From NCBI GenBank assembly GCA_036705565.1, contig JAUBUY010000026.1: a DNA stretch of 64,000 nt. One strand, written 5' to 3'. Numbering within the stretch: position 1 is the first letter of the stretch; each line of letters starts with the position of its first letter. Below the pieces are notes generated by a model. That model was not told where the DNA came from, did no database searches, and saw nothing but the letters and a program-made list of their open reading frames with translations. Source of the stretch: Microcoleus sp036705565. Lineage in GTDB: Bacteria; Cyanobacteriota; Cyanobacteriia; Cyanobacteriales; Microcoleaceae. Shown here in pieces: positions 1 through 9,783 of the stretch. The translations under genes were made by a program, and so were the position numbers.

Positions 1-3000
1 TTGATGGGTCATATTTCTAGTGCTCACCATTATTTTTACCGTTGTCTGATTTTAACGGCTCTGTATTCAGAGGTTTCTGAATTGGAGCGACAAGATTACT
101 GGCTGCAATTAGAAGCTAATCAGAAGCAAATTAAAGTTTGGGCGGATAATTGCTCGGAAAGTTTTGCACATAAGTTCTCGCTGGTGGCGGCAGAAATGGC
201 GAGAATTTCAGGTTTTGATTTGTCGGCGATGGATTTGTACGATCGCGCGATTGCTGAGGCTAGAGAGCATGATTTTATTCAGAATGAAGCGCTGGCGGCG
301 GAATTGGCTGCTAAGTTCTGGTTGGGGAAGGAGAAAGAAGAATTTGCCCAAATCTATTTGACTAAGGCTCACTATGGCTATCAATATTGGGGTGCTAAAC
401 GTAAAGTTGAGAGTTTGGAGGAGAAGTTTCCTCAGTTAATTGCCAGAAGTTCAGGGAAGACAACTACTCAAACAAAAAACCGCACAACGACGGCGACTAC
501 TAGCAGCAATTTGGGTGAGACGCTAGATTTAACTACGGTGATGAAAGCTTCTTTCGCGATTTCGGGTGAAATTGTTTTGAGTAGGTTGCTGGAAAGATTG
601 ATGAAAATTGCGATCGAGAATGCGGGGGCGCAAAAAGGTTTTTTGATTTTAGAAAAAGCGGGAAACTGGACCCTTGAGGCGGAAGGTTCGGTGCAGGAGG
701 ATGAAGTTAGTGTGTTGCAATCGCTTCCTCTCAATCCGATAGCAGCTTCTGGGGGTTCTCCTTTGCTTGCTTGTGCGATCGCCAATTATGTGATTCGCAC
801 TCAGGAAAATGTGGTGTTAAATAATGCGGCTCAAGAGGGACAATTTACTCGCGATCCTTATATTGCAGCTACTCAACCGAAGTCTATTCTTTGCACTCCT
901 CTGCTGCACCAAGGTAAGTTGACTGGCCTTCTTTATTTGGAAAATAATCTGACTGAAGGGGCTTTTACTACGGATCGGCTTGAGTTGTTAAAACTTTTAT
1001 CTGCCCAAATTGCTATTTCCATTGAGAATGCTCAGCTTTACGATCGATTAGGGGAATACTCGCGAACGCTGGAACGTAAGGTTATAGAAAGAACGCAAGA
1101 ATTGCAACAGGAAATCGCTGTTAGGATGCAGACAGAAAGAGCCTTGGGCAAGTCTGAGGAAAAGTTTTCTAAAGCCTTTCGTTCCAGTCCTAACCCGATC
1201 GCGATCGCCCGATTTGCAGATGGACGCTACATCGAAGTGAACGACAGTTTCCTCAGCACTTTTAGCTACTCTCGCGAACAGGTAATTGGTTTTACAGCAA
1301 TTGATTTGAATTTTTGGGGTAATTTAGAAGAATGTGACAGATACAGACAGCTCTTGCAAGAATCAGGAGTGGTTCGCAATCAGGAATTCGATTGTCGTAC
1401 TTCATCAGGCGAGGTGAGGAAGATGCTGGTATCAGCAGATATTATTGAGCTGGGTGGAGAAGCGTGTATTCTGTTAGTCACTAACGACATTACCGAGCGT
1501 CAAAGGGTAGAAGAAGCGCTCAAAGAAAGCGAGGCTAAATACCGTGACTTAGTTGAAACATCGCAGGATATGATTTGGTCACTTGATATCGAAGGGCGTT
1601 ATACCTTCGTCAACGCTGCTGTAAAACATATATTTGGCTACTTGCCTAAAGAAATGATAGGGCGAAAATTTAGTGATTTTCAGCTACCTGAACAACTTCC
1701 AAAAGATAAAAAGATATTCCAACGTATGCTGAATGGAGAGTCTGTATTTCAGTATGAAACTATACAATTAGCTAAAGATAGTAGACCTATCAATCTCCGG
1801 TTTAATTCACTTGTATTGCGGGATTCCGAGGGAAAAATTCTCGGAATAACTGGCACAGCTAGCGATATTACGGAAAGTAAAAAAGCAGAGGCAGCCTTAC
1901 AAAAATCCAAAGAAGTTGCAGATGCGGCTAACAAGGCTAAAAGCGAATTTTTATCAAAAATGAGTCACGAATTGCGAACTCCCCTCAATGCAATTCTCGG
2001 CTTTACCCAAGTGCTGGCGCGCGACTCATCCCTTTCTCAGATACAGCAGGGACAGATAGGCATCATTAGTCGTTCTGGCGAGCATTTGCTGACGCTGATT
2101 AATGACGTGCTGGAAATGTCTAAAATAGAGGCAGGTCGGATTACCTTAAATCCTACTAGCTTTGACCTGTATCATTTGCTCCATTCTCTCGAAGAAATGC
2201 TCAAAATTAAAGCGGATTCTAAAGATTTACAGCTCAGTTGGCACATCGATTCTAACATTCCTCAGTATGTAAAAACTGACGAAAGTAAATTGCGTCAAGT
2301 ATTGATTAATCTGCTAGGAAATGCGATAAAGTTTACGAGCAAGGGAAGTGTGACGCTTAGGGTAGCAGCAATTAGTGCGAAACAAAAGTCCCCAACAGAC
2401 AACGAACCACGGACTATTACGTTTGAAGTGGAAGACACTGGTTACGGCATTGCTCCTACTGAGCTAGATTCTTTATTTAAGGCTTTTGTGCAAACTGACG
2501 CAGGTCGGAAATCTCAAGAAGGAACAGGCTTGGGTTTACCAATCAGCCGACAATTCGTACAACTGATGGGAGGAGACATTACCGTCAGCAGTACCTTGCA
2601 TCGAGGAACAATTTTTAGTTTTGATATCCAAATTAGTTCCCCAGAGATGGCTGAAGTTCAACCTCGACAATCAAGAAGGCGGGTAATTGGTTTACAACCC
2701 AACCAACCCTCATATCGCATCTTGGTGGTTGATGATAAATGGGAAAGCCGTTTGCTATTGGTTCATCTTCTCGAACCGCTTGGCTTGGAGGTGCGCGAAG
2801 CAGTAAATGGTCAAGAAGCTATTAGAATCTGGGAAACTTGGAAACCTCACCTAATTTGGATGGATATGCAAATGCCTGTGATAGACGGGTATGAGGCTAC
2901 CAGACAAATTAAAGCCAAGATTCAAGATGAGGCTACCCCAATTGTTGCGTTGACCGCTAGCGCTTTTGAGGAAGAGCGAGCCATTGTTTTATCATCAGGC

Positions 3001-3366
3001 TGTGACGATTTTGTGAGCAAGCCTTTTCAAGAAGAAGTGATTTTTGCCAAAATGGCTGAACATTTAGGGGTACAGTATATTTATGAAGATTTACCGAACT
3101 TTACATTATCTCAGCTTGAGGGTCAAGACCTGAGTGTAAAAGCAGAGGAAAAAACTGAAAATTTAAGGACAACTTTGGCGAAAATGCCTGCTGAGTGGGT
3201 GATACAGTTACATCAAGCAGCTATCGATGCTGATGCCGACCTGATTTTAAGTTTAGTCGCCACAATCCCCGAATATAATAAGTCTTTCCCGGAGACCATC
3301 GCTGATTGGGCTAACAACTTTCGATTTGATAAAATTACTGACTTAACCGAACAAATTATCCCATGA
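1..3366 (+). CDS. Hybrid sensor histidine kinase, 5'-truncated by window edge
   Basis: Cytoplasmic multi-sensor kinase that would autophosphorylate on His and pass phosphate to its own receiver. The reading frame is open from base 1. Its first ~150 residues resemble the helical segment that precedes the GAF domain in very large cyanobacterial AAA-ATPase/kinase proteins, so the true start is probably upstream of the window. Domains in order (residues of the visible part): GAF ~171-345, short coiled coil, PAS ~387-500, PAS ~511-630, HisKA with SHELRTPLN (His656), HATPase_c with the N box around 760 and GTGLGLPIS near 845, and a C-terminal receiver (~904-1020) with acidic pair DD, phosphoacceptor Asp955 in MDMQMP and Lys in SKPF. 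A ~100-residue helical tail follows. The stop overlaps the next start by 4 bp (ATGA), so the two genes are translationally coupled. Partner and signal are unknown. Confidence 0.9.
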   Translation: MMGHISSAHHYFYRCLILTALYSEVSELERQDYWLQLEANQKQIKVWADNCSESFAHKFSLVAAEMARISGFDLSAMDLYDRAIAEAREHDFIQNEALAAELAAKFWLGKEKEEFAQIYLTKAHYGYQYWGAKRKVESLEEKFPQLIARSSGKTTTQTKNRTTTATTSSNLGETLDLTTVMKASFAISGEIVLSRLLERLMKIAIENAGAQKGFLILEKAGNWTLEAEGSVQEDEVSVLQSLPLNPIAASGGSPLLACAIANYVIRTQENVVLNNAAQEGQFTRDPYIAATQPKSILCTPLLHQGKLTGLLYLENNLTEGAFTTDRLELLKLLSAQIAISIENAQLYDRLGEYSRTLERKVIERTQELQQEIAVRMQTERALGKSEEKFSKAFRSSPNPIAIARFADGRYIEVNDSFLSTFSYSREQVIGFTAIDLNFWGNLEECDRYRQLLQESGVVRNQEFDCRTSSGEVRKMLVSADIIELGGEACILLVTNDITERQRVEEALKESEAKYRDLVETSQDMIWSLDIEGRYTFVNAAVKHIFGYLPKEMIGRKFSDFQLPEQLPKDKKIFQRMLNGESVFQYETIQLAKDSRPINLRFNSLVLRDSEGKILGITGTASDITESKKAEAALQKSKEVADAANKAKSEFLSKMSHELRTPLNAILGFTQVLARDSSLSQIQQGQIGIISRSGEHLLTLINDVLEMSKIEAGRITLNPTSFDLYHLLHSLEEMLKIKADSKDLQLSWHIDSNIPQYVKTDESKLRQVLINLLGNAIKFTSKGSVTLRVAAISAKQKSPTDNEPRTITFEVEDTGYGIAPTELDSLFKAFVQTDAGRKSQEGTGLGLPISRQFVQLMGGDITVSSTLHRGTIFSFDIQISSPEMAEVQPRQSRRRVIGLQPNQPSYRILVVDDKWESRLLLVHLLEPLGLEVREAVNGQEAIRIWETWKPHLIWMDMQMPVIDGYEATRQIKAKIQDEATPIVALTASAFEEERAIVLSSGCDDFVSKPFQEEVIFAKMAEHLGVQYIYEDLPNFTLSQLEGQDLSVKAEEKTENLRTTLAKMPAEWVIQLHQAAIDADADLILSLVATIPEYNKSFPETIADWANNFRFDKITDLTEQIIP

Positions 3367-4739
3367 ACAGCCAGCCATTAGCATCTCATGTTGCCAATCT
3401 TTTAGTGGTTGACGATACCCCCGACAACCTGCGTCTTTTATCGACTATGCTGAGGGACAAAGGATATAAAGTTAGGGGCGTAATAAACGGGGAAATGGCA
3501 TTAAAAGCAGCGCGTTCTACCCCACCAGATTTGATTTTGCTCGACATCTCTATGCCCCAGATGAACGGCTACGAAGTTTGCCAACATTTAAAAGCGGATG
3601 CCAGAACTTCGGGTATTCCAGTTATTTTCTTGAGCGCCCTAGATCGAGTGTTGGATAAAGTCAAAGCATTTGCTGTAGGAGGAGTAGACTACATCACCAA
3701 GCCATTTCATTTAGAAGAAGTTTTAGCTCGTGTCGAAAATCAACTAACTATTCAGCGTTTGCAAAAAAAAATGCACGAGCAAAATGCGCGATTGCAGGAG
3801 TCTGAGGCTAAAGAGCGGAATAAATCCCAACAACTAGAGCTGGCTCTACAACAGTTACAAAATGCACAAGCTCAGCTCATCCAAAGCGAGAAAATGTCAA
3901 GTTTAGGGAATGTCGTAGCGGGGGTAGCTCACGAAATTAACAATCCGATTAGTTTCATTAAAGGGAACCTCTCGCCCGTAAGGGAGTACACTGAAGATTT
4001 GCTGAGGCTGGTGCAACTTTACACAGAAGATTTCCCCAATCCCACAGCAGCTATCCAGGAACAACTGGAGGCAATCGATTTCGCTTTTCTCAGGAATGAC
4101 TTGCCGAAGCTAATTGCTTCTATGAGCATAGGAGCTGATCGAATTGGAGAAATAGTGCAATCGCTGCGGAATTTTTCCCGACTCGATGAAGCTGAGTTAA
4201 AAGCGGTGGATATCCATGAAGGAATTGAGAGTACGCTGATGATTTTGCAGCATCGGCTGAAAGATGAAGCACAGCAAACGATAATTAAAGTGGTAAAAGA
4301 GTATGATAATCTGCCAAAGATAGAATGCTACGCGGGGCAAATGAATCAGGTTTTTATGAATGTTCTGACTAATGCGATTGAAGCGTTGCAATCCCCAAAA
4401 CGTTGGGCAAATGATGTAGATGATAGCAGCTCGATCCCTACTATTACTATTTGCACGAAGTTACTCTCCGACTTTCAAGTGGGTATTTATATTACTGATA
4501 ATGGCCTCGGCATAACCGAAGAGATTCAACAACGCATATTTGAGCCATTTTTTACAACGAAGACAGTGGGAACAGGGAAGGGTTTGGGGTTATCGATTAG
4601 CTATACTATTGTAGTGGACGACCACGGGGGACAACTGAGTTGTTTTTCGATACCGGATCAAGGGGCGACATTGGCAATCGAAATTCCGATTTACCACTCT
4701 AGAAAAGGTTTTTATAAAGAGGATTTGGTCGGGCTATAA
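3363..4739 (+). CDS. Response regulator-histidine kinase (REC-HisKA-HATPase)
   Basis: 458-residue soluble two-component protein with a reversed order: an N-terminal receiver and a C-terminal kinase. The receiver (~12-130) has DD at 17-18, phosphoacceptor Asp61 in LLDISMP and the conserved Lys in ITKPF. A coiled coil (~135-180) leads to an atypical HisKA with AHEINNPIS (His190), then HATPase_c with an N box, DNGLGI and GTGKGLGL motifs. The kinase probably responds to phosphorylation of its own receiver by the upstream hybrid kinase, whose stop codon overlaps its start by 4 bp. This is a common arrangement in cyanobacteria, where such pairs form phosphorelays. No DNA-binding output domain is present, so the final target is elsewhere. 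Confidence 0.93.
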   Translation: MNSQPLASHVANLLVVDDTPDNLRLLSTMLRDKGYKVRGVINGEMALKAARSTPPDLILLDISMPQMNGYEVCQHLKADARTSGIPVIFLSALDRVLDKVKAFAVGGVDYITKPFHLEEVLARVENQLTIQRLQKKMHEQNARLQESEAKERNKSQQLELALQQLQNAQAQLIQSEKMSSLGNVVAGVAHEINNPISFIKGNLSPVREYTEDLLRLVQLYTEDFPNPTAAIQEQLEAIDFAFLRNDLPKLIASMSIGADRIGEIVQSLRNFSRLDEAELKAVDIHEGIESTLMILQHRLKDEAQQTIIKVVKEYDNLPKIECYAGQMNQVFMNVLTNAIEALQSPKRWANDVDDSSSIPTITICTKLLSDFQVGIYITDNGLGITEEIQQRIFEPFFTTKTVGTGKGLGLSISYTIVVDDHGGQLSCFSIPDQGATLAIEIPIYHSRKGFYKEDLVGL

Positions 4740-4803
4740 GCCACACTAAACTTCAAGTATTCAAAAATGGTGTAAGATCGGGAATCGTGTTTATTTAGGA
4801 GTC

Positions 4804-4926
4804 ATATCATGTTCGATCGATTAACCATACTATCCCGGTCGGGGCGGGTTTTTGAGATTGTCAATTATTGGCAGGTATTGTGGGTGAACCCGCCCCTACA
4901 CAAATTGCGATCGAGGGGACATGATA
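4804..4926. repeat. Palindromic GGGGCGGG repeat, copy 1
   Basis: An inner hairpin pairs GGGGCGGGTT at 4841-4850 with AACCCGCCCC near 4888-4897. The outer flanks also pair: ATATCATG with CGATCG at 4804-4819 against CGATCG and CATGATAT at 4907-4926. The same two ends (CGGGGCGGGTTT and GGTGAACCCGCCCCTAC) recur at 22355-22524. A short ATG-initiated frame at 4809 after an AGGAG box runs through the repeat; I do not count it as a gene. Confidence 0.75.
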
Positions 4927-5024
4927 TCATTTGATTGGCAATTTTTACACAAATTTCCCTTAATGGCAAGTCGCCAACTTGCTTTTTTTTAGTAGCTGAT
5001 GCACGCACTCTCAAACCCAAAATA

Positions 5025-6038
5025 ATGATGAATTTAAACCATGATTTTTTTTCAGTAAAAACTCTAGCAATTATTTGTGTAATTGCTGCGTTTGTTGTCA
5101 TTGGTGGCAAAGTTTTTGCGACAATAATCGATGATAGACCGCCATTTAAAGAGACTAGCTTTTACAGTACGACTATATCGGGTAATAACGATTTAGTTGA
5201 TATTTATTATCCTAAACCATCCGATCTTAATTCTGGTAATTACTCTTTTCCCATTGTGCTTTTATTGCAAGGTGCGCTTGTAGATAAATCATTTTATTCA
5301 GATTACGCTAGCCATGTGGCACGGTACGGCTTTGTGGTGGTTGTTCCGAACCATTTGCGGCCTTCGCCCTTCAATCCCACTTCACCGCCTAATTTGGCGT
5401 CGGAAACTTCCCAAATTGGGGCGGTTTTGTCTCAAATGGCGATCGAAAATACAAAGCCCACATCTCCGATCGCGTCTGTTATCGATACGCAGCGCCTTGG
5501 TTTATTGGGTCATTCTTTTGGTGGTGCAGTGGGGTTATCGGTGATTGCTAACAAATGTCTCCCAGAATTGTATTTGTGTCAAGAGCCATTTACGCGCCCG
5601 AAAGAACTATTAGCTGCTGCATTTTTTGGAGCTAACTTGCGGAATCCTATTGCTAATGAATTTGTACCCATCGCTAATGATGGCATTGCAGTGGCGTTGA
5701 TTCAAGGATCTATCGATGGTGTCGCCCTGCCCGATCGAGCTCAAAGCACTTTTGACCAAATTCAAACACCACCCAAAGCTTTGATTACTGTTATGGGTGC
5801 AAATCACTTCGGCATTACCGATGTTAATAACCCCGCTGGTGCGATGCCCGATCGCAATACTGCTACCTTAGAGCGAGCCGTGGGTATTGAAACGATCGCC
5901 CGTTGGAGCGCGCTATTTTTGCGGGCACATATGCTTAAAGATCGATCGGCATTTGATTATATTTACTCTCAAGGTGACGCCCTCGATCCGAATGTCCGTG
6001 TTACCACCGTTGCAGTTCCCAAACCATCTTCTAAGTAG
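5025..6038 (+). CDS. Exported alpha/beta hydrolase (dienelactone hydrolase/PETase-like)
   Basis: Predicted serine hydrolase of 337 residues, probably anchored in or secreted across the inner membrane. The frame opens with TTG at 4935, but the first ATG (5025, or the adjacent 5028) puts the start ~13 residues before a hydrophobic segment (LAIICVIAAFVVIGG) that looks like a signal anchor, so I prefer it. The nucleophile elbow is GHSFGG (Ser164 from 5025), and the likely acid and base lie in SIDGVALPD and in GANHFGITD. An oxyanion-type motif follows LLQGALVDKSF. The fold resembles chlorophyllase/PET-hydrolase-like members of the family; the substrate cannot be told from sequence. It stands alone, between a palindromic repeat and a transposase remnant. 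Confidence 0.8.
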   Translation: MMNLNHDFFSVKTLAIICVIAAFVVIGGKVFATIIDDRPPFKETSFYSTTISGNNDLVDIYYPKPSDLNSGNYSFPIVLLLQGALVDKSFYSDYASHVARYGFVVVVPNHLRPSPFNPTSPPNLASETSQIGAVLSQMAIENTKPTSPIASVIDTQRLGLLGHSFGGAVGLSVIANKCLPELYLCQEPFTRPKELLAAAFFGANLRNPIANEFVPIANDGIAVALIQGSIDGVALPDRAQSTFDQIQTPPKALITVMGANHFGITDVNNPAGAMPDRNTATLERAVGIETIARWSALFLRAHMLKDRSAFDYIYSQGDALDPNVRVTTVAVPKPSSK

Positions 6039-6083
6039 CTACCTAAAAAACGTAAGATAGATTAAGGCTAATACATAGTGTGC

Positions 6084-6243
6084 CTAACTTTTTATTATTT
6101 GGGATCGCCGATCTGACAGACCGCGAGCACTATATTGTTTTAAGCATCTATGTACAGTAATTCTATGTACACCTAAACGTTCAGCTACATCTGTAAGGCT
6201 TTTAATCGCTCCAGTCTTTAACCAATAAAGTGCCTGAATTTTT
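6084..6243 (-). pseudogene. Helix-turn-helix remnant of an IS630-type transposase
   Basis: The minus strand encodes about 45 residues, including KTGAIKSLTDVAERLGVHRI and an HRCLKQYSARGLSDRR segment. This matches the N-terminal helix-turn-helix typical of IS630/Tc1-type transposases in cyanobacteria. An in-frame TAA lies just upstream and TAG just downstream; there is no start codon and no DDE catalytic part. I read it as an old insertion-sequence fragment. The rest of the 6039-6465 gap shows no other coding signal. Confidence 0.6.
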
Positions 6244-6465
6244 TATTTATTAGGTAGAGTTCCCTGCTCTGACTAAATTATTTTTAACTCGTATGCTATT
6301 AAATCCATTCTTTCTTAGTAGTTTACTTTCATAAATTATTCCTCAAACTAGGTTCTTCATTTTAGGATTTTATTGGGTATAGCAAAACCATTTGATTTGT
6401 AAACAATTGATTCAATCATCACAAGCGTTTCAGGTTGTTCTACATTCACGACTCAAATAGACGTG

Positions 6466-8544
6466 CTATATAATATTATTATTAACTAAATTTCCATTTT
6501 CAGTAACCTCAGCCTGCCGCTTAAAGACTAGCAACGTAATATCATCAAACACTTTCTGCTTACCAATATGTTGCCGCACATCTACAATCACCGCATCCTT
6601 AACTCCTGCTGCAGACTTGTGCCAATTTTGACTAATTACTTGACACAATTGCTTTAGTCCATACTGCTTTTTGCGGATGTTATAGGCTTCTGGAATCCCA
6701 TCAGTATAAAGCACCACGCCATCTCCAGGTTCTAGCTCAATCAGGACGTGACTGATGAAGTCTGCGATATCATCATCTAAAGCGATCGGGAAGCCTAACT
6801 CCATCGTGTCGATGCGCTCAACATCTCCATTTTTTCGCACCACTAGCGTTTCTTCATGCTGACCGCTGATGCTGATCCGTCCTTCGGAGTAGTTCAAAAT
6901 CGCCAGCGTCAGACTTTTCTCAGAATTCATGCGCTGCACGTTTTTGTAGAGGGTACGGTTGAGTACATCCAGGAATCGAACTGGATCTAGTCCACGAATC
7001 TCTTGCAGGGTGCGAACTGAGGTTTGCGCCATCAGCATTAGAATGCCGCTTTCCAGGCCATGTCCGGTGACATCACCGATCGCCAGTGTGACAACACCAT
7101 CGATCTGTAGCACGTCGTAGTAGTCCCCTCCTACTTCATCGGCGGGTTCCATGTATCCGGCGATATCTAGTCCCTCAATTTCCAGTTCATGAGGGTTAGG
7201 CAAAATCATTTGCTGGATCTGACGCGCCACATTCACTTCTGCACCTAAACGGAGGTTGTCTACTTTGAGTTTTTCGTTGAGGGTCATGATTTCCTGATTA
7301 GCATTAGCGAGTTCTGATGTTCGTTCTTTAACTTTGTCTTCGAGGGTTTCAAATGATTCTTGAATTTGCCTCGCCATGCTGTTGAAGGATCGTGCTAGCA
7401 GACCAATTTCGTCTCGCGATCCCATCTTCACACGCATATCTAAGTGACCCGCCGTAAACTGGGCAACCGCTTGGGTGAGGTAAATCAGAGGCTTGGTTAA
7501 TAGTTGTGCGATCGCCAAAGCGATGATAGTTACAATTGTGGCGATGATTGCTAATAAAAGAAGTGCATCCTGTATTTGTTTTTCTACAGGTGCTAGGGCA
7601 ACGGCAATGGGTTGTGCGAAAAGAACTGACCAAGGTTGATATTGCAGGCGGGCGATCGCTAAGAGGCTTAACTCATTATTACCCGTAGCTGTCAATCGTG
7701 TGATTAGATAAGGCTGTTTAGTGTCTAAAGCCTGCTTGATGTCGGGCAAATTGATTGCAAGTTCTTCCGTTATATTTTTAGGCAAACGCCCTTCGCGTTG
7801 CAGTTTCACTACAACATTGGGTGACAAAGGTACAATTGATTTGAAAAGGAGTTCCGGTGTAGTGCTATGTGCCAGATGGATATAGTTCTCATCTAAAAGA
7901 ACGGCTAACGATTTCGCACCTGCACGTTCAGTTTTCCGACTCACCAACTGCTGGACAGATGTGGCATTGTATGTCACCCGCAATACACCCAATATATTTC
8001 CCTTCGCATCGCGAACAGGACTGCTAAAGAAGAGCGTAACGAGGTTGGGAATTGTCGGCGATTGCCTAATGCTAGAAACAAAAGATAGTTGAGTTTTGAG
8101 CGGTTCTTGGAAGTAATCTTGACCGGATTCATCTCGTCCCACATCCAGTGTATTCGTATCGAGTACATTCCGTCCCTTTAAGTTGAGCAAGGCATAGGAG
8201 ATAATATTAAGCGTATCTTTGCGACTGAGCCTGGTTAAGGTTTCAGTCGCTAACATCTCTTGGGGACTACCATTTCGCCGTTCTGGAGGTATGCCCAGAT
8301 AGGCAGCCAAACCTGGTAAAATCGCTTCTACGCGCACGGCATTGAGATTCCCATCGATAAACCCATCTATTCTGTAAGCGGTTTCGTTAGCCGCCGCAGA
8401 TAGCGCTTGTCGTGCGTTGTCGGTCAATGCCTTTTCAGTTGTCTGCTTGTTGACAAATGCTAGCAACAGCAACGGAATCAGAGCAACGACGAGAAACGAC
8501 ACGATTAACTTTGTACGAATGCTGTTGAAAAACAATCGCTTCAT
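6466..8544 (-). CDS. Membrane sensor with HAMP and SpoIIE-type PP2C phosphatase
   Basis: 692-residue inner-membrane receptor whose output is a PPM/PP2C serine phosphatase of the RsbU/SpoIIE type, expected to dephosphorylate an anti-sigma-antagonist-like (STAS) protein. Layout: TM1 ~13-31; a periplasmic dCache-like sensor ~35-320; TM2 ~326-348; HAMP ~348-400; coiled coil ~400-445 (TSELANANQEIMTLNEK); PP2C ~455-680. Metal-binding acids are seen in DEVGGDYYD (Asp469, Asp474) and IGDVTGHG (Asp491), with a late Asp in YTDGIPEA. Its start is only 9 bp after the stop of a substrate-binding lipoprotein gene, so the pair is probably one operon, and the lipoprotein may present ligand to the periplasmic domain. 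No STAS or anti-sigma gene is adjacent. Confidence 0.92.
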   Translation of the reverse strand: MKRLFFNSIRTKLIVSFLVVALIPLLLLAFVNKQTTEKALTDNARQALSAAANETAYRIDGFIDGNLNAVRVEAILPGLAAYLGIPPERRNGSPQEMLATETLTRLSRKDTLNIISYALLNLKGRNVLDTNTLDVGRDESGQDYFQEPLKTQLSFVSSIRQSPTIPNLVTLFFSSPVRDAKGNILGVLRVTYNATSVQQLVSRKTERAGAKSLAVLLDENYIHLAHSTTPELLFKSIVPLSPNVVVKLQREGRLPKNITEELAINLPDIKQALDTKQPYLITRLTATGNNELSLLAIARLQYQPWSVLFAQPIAVALAPVEKQIQDALLLLAIIATIVTIIALAIAQLLTKPLIYLTQAVAQFTAGHLDMRVKMGSRDEIGLLARSFNSMARQIQESFETLEDKVKERTSELANANQEIMTLNEKLKVDNLRLGAEVNVARQIQQMILPNPHELEIEGLDIAGYMEPADEVGGDYYDVLQIDGVVTLAIGDVTGHGLESGILMLMAQTSVRTLQEIRGLDPVRFLDVLNRTLYKNVQRMNSEKSLTLAILNYSEGRISISGQHEETLVVRKNGDVERIDTMELGFPIALDDDIADFISHVLIELEPGDGVVLYTDGIPEAYNIRKKQYGLKQLCQVISQNWHKSAAGVKDAVIVDVRQHIGKQKVFDDITLLVFKRQAEVTENGNLVNNNII

Positions 8545-8553
8545 GGTTTGAGA

Positions 8554-9570
8554 CTAGGAGGGGGGGGTTAAGAAAGAAGAATTGAACAAGGTTTCTAGAT
8601 TGGGAAGGCGCGTCACATTGCCAGCGCGAATAAAAAAGTCCGTATATTTTTTGGCAGTTTTGTAGATATAATTATGACTGTTTGATTGAAATAAATTTTG
8701 ATTGTCTGCAAAGTCAGTAAAGTCTATTCCGTCGAAAGAAATGGTATTGATGGGCATATTCAATGCTTTGCTGACGATCTCCTTTCCTTCGGTAATATTT
8801 GCTTCCCAATATGACAAGCCTTGAAGCCAGCCTCGCACAAAGGCGCGAATATCTTCGGGGCGATCGCGTATCACCTCACCCCGAAACGCGATTAAATCCA
8901 AAATTAAGCCTGGGGTTTGTTTGCTTGTAAACAGGATATGCGCCCCTAATTTTAATGCTTCAGAAAGATAGGGTTCCCAAGTGTGTCCTGCTTGGATAGC
9001 ATTGTTTTGTAAGCGATTGGGAACTTCAAAAGTCTCGACTTTAACCAGTCTAACATCATCGCTTGTCAGCTTAGAGGTTTTCAACATCTCAGTAACGAAA
9101 ACCTCGCTAAAGTCGCCTAGAGTTGCACCAAGCTTTTTTCCTTTCAAGTTAGGGATTGTTTTAATATCCGATTGCGCGACTACCACATCTGCCCCTGTCG
9201 ATTCATCCACAACCATCACAGCTTGCATATCAGGATATGTGGCACTCAAAATCACAAAATCGCCCAAGGTCAATGCGATCGCATCATACTTCCCTGCACT
9301 GAAATCCGCGAAAAGCAATTGTGAGTGCTTTATATAGCTGAGTTCCACGTCTACCCCTTGCGCTTTGAAGAATCCTTTCTCTTGAGCAATGATCAGAGGT
9401 GTATAGCCAACAAAAGGAACACAAGATACTTTTAGGGCAGGAGGTTTTACTTTTAGAGGTGCCGAAGACTGACAAGCAAACAGCAGCCAGCAGGTAATAA
9501 ATATACAGATGTAATTGAGTAATTTAGACATACTAGCTAGAGGATTCTTGGTGTAAAAAAGCCGACTCAT
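8554..9570 (-). CDS. ABC-type NitT/TauT-like substrate-binding lipoprotein
   Basis: Periplasmic binding protein of the NMT1/THI5-like (nitrate/sulfonate/taurine/pyrimidine-precursor) group, 338 residues from ATG 9570 or 325 from ATG 9531. The shorter form gives a classic lipoprotein signal: hydrophobic IFITCWLLFAC with the acylated Cys at residue 20. The longer start overlaps the TGA of a methyltransferase remnant (ATGA), which suggests it was once translationally coupled. Family motifs include FVGYTPLIIAQEKGFF, KYDAIALTLGD and LKGKKLGATLGDFSE. No permease or ATPase gene is present in the window; instead the gene lies 9 bp upstream of a PP2C sensor. This suggests a sensory rather than a transport role. 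The ligand is unknown. Confidence 0.88.
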   Translation of the reverse strand: MSRLFYTKNPLASMSKLLNYICIFITCWLLFACQSSAPLKVKPPALKVSCVPFVGYTPLIIAQEKGFFKAQGVDVELSYIKHSQLLFADFSAGKYDAIALTLGDFVILSATYPDMQAVMVVDESTGADVVVAQSDIKTIPNLKGKKLGATLGDFSEVFVTEMLKTSKLTSDDVRLVKVETFEVPNRLQNNAIQAGHTWEPYLSEALKLGAHILFTSKQTPGLILDLIAFRGEVIRDRPEDIRAFVRGWLQGLSYWEANITEGKEIVSKALNMPINTISFDGIDFTDFADNQNLFQSNSHNYIYKTAKKYTDFFIRAGNVTRLPNLETLFNSSFLTPPS

Positions 9571-9716
9571 ATTTTCTTGATCCCGATCGACCTAAGTGCA
9601 TCTTCCGCAATAGCCACTAAACTTGTTCCGGCGGCGATATCTAGAACAAGCTTGCCCGATCGCACTTTGACCAATTCTACTAACCGAGTTGCAGCTTGTT
9701 TGTGAAATTCATTTTC
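9567..9716 (-). pseudogene. Truncated SAM-dependent methyltransferase
   Basis: The minus strand reads QAATRLVELVKVRSGKLVLD followed by IAAGTSLVAIAEDALRSIG, the typical N-terminal lead-in and motif I (VLDxAxGTG-like) of a class I methyltransferase. It ends at a TGA that overlaps the following ATG. At its 5' end a TAG lies exactly where a CTAGTCGGGGCGG repeat end begins (9716-9730). Only ~48 codons survive. The third Gly of motif I is Ser, consistent with decay. Confidence 0.55.
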
Positions 9717-9783
9717 CTAGTCGGGGCGGTTGTTGAAGTCATTGATAATCTGCGGTTTGTAGGCACTTAGCGAGTCAGTCAAT

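Noticed and set aside
4809..4934. Short ATG frame after AGGAG upstream of the hydrolase
   Set aside because: It runs through the palindromic GGGGCGGG repeat and has no protein-like features.
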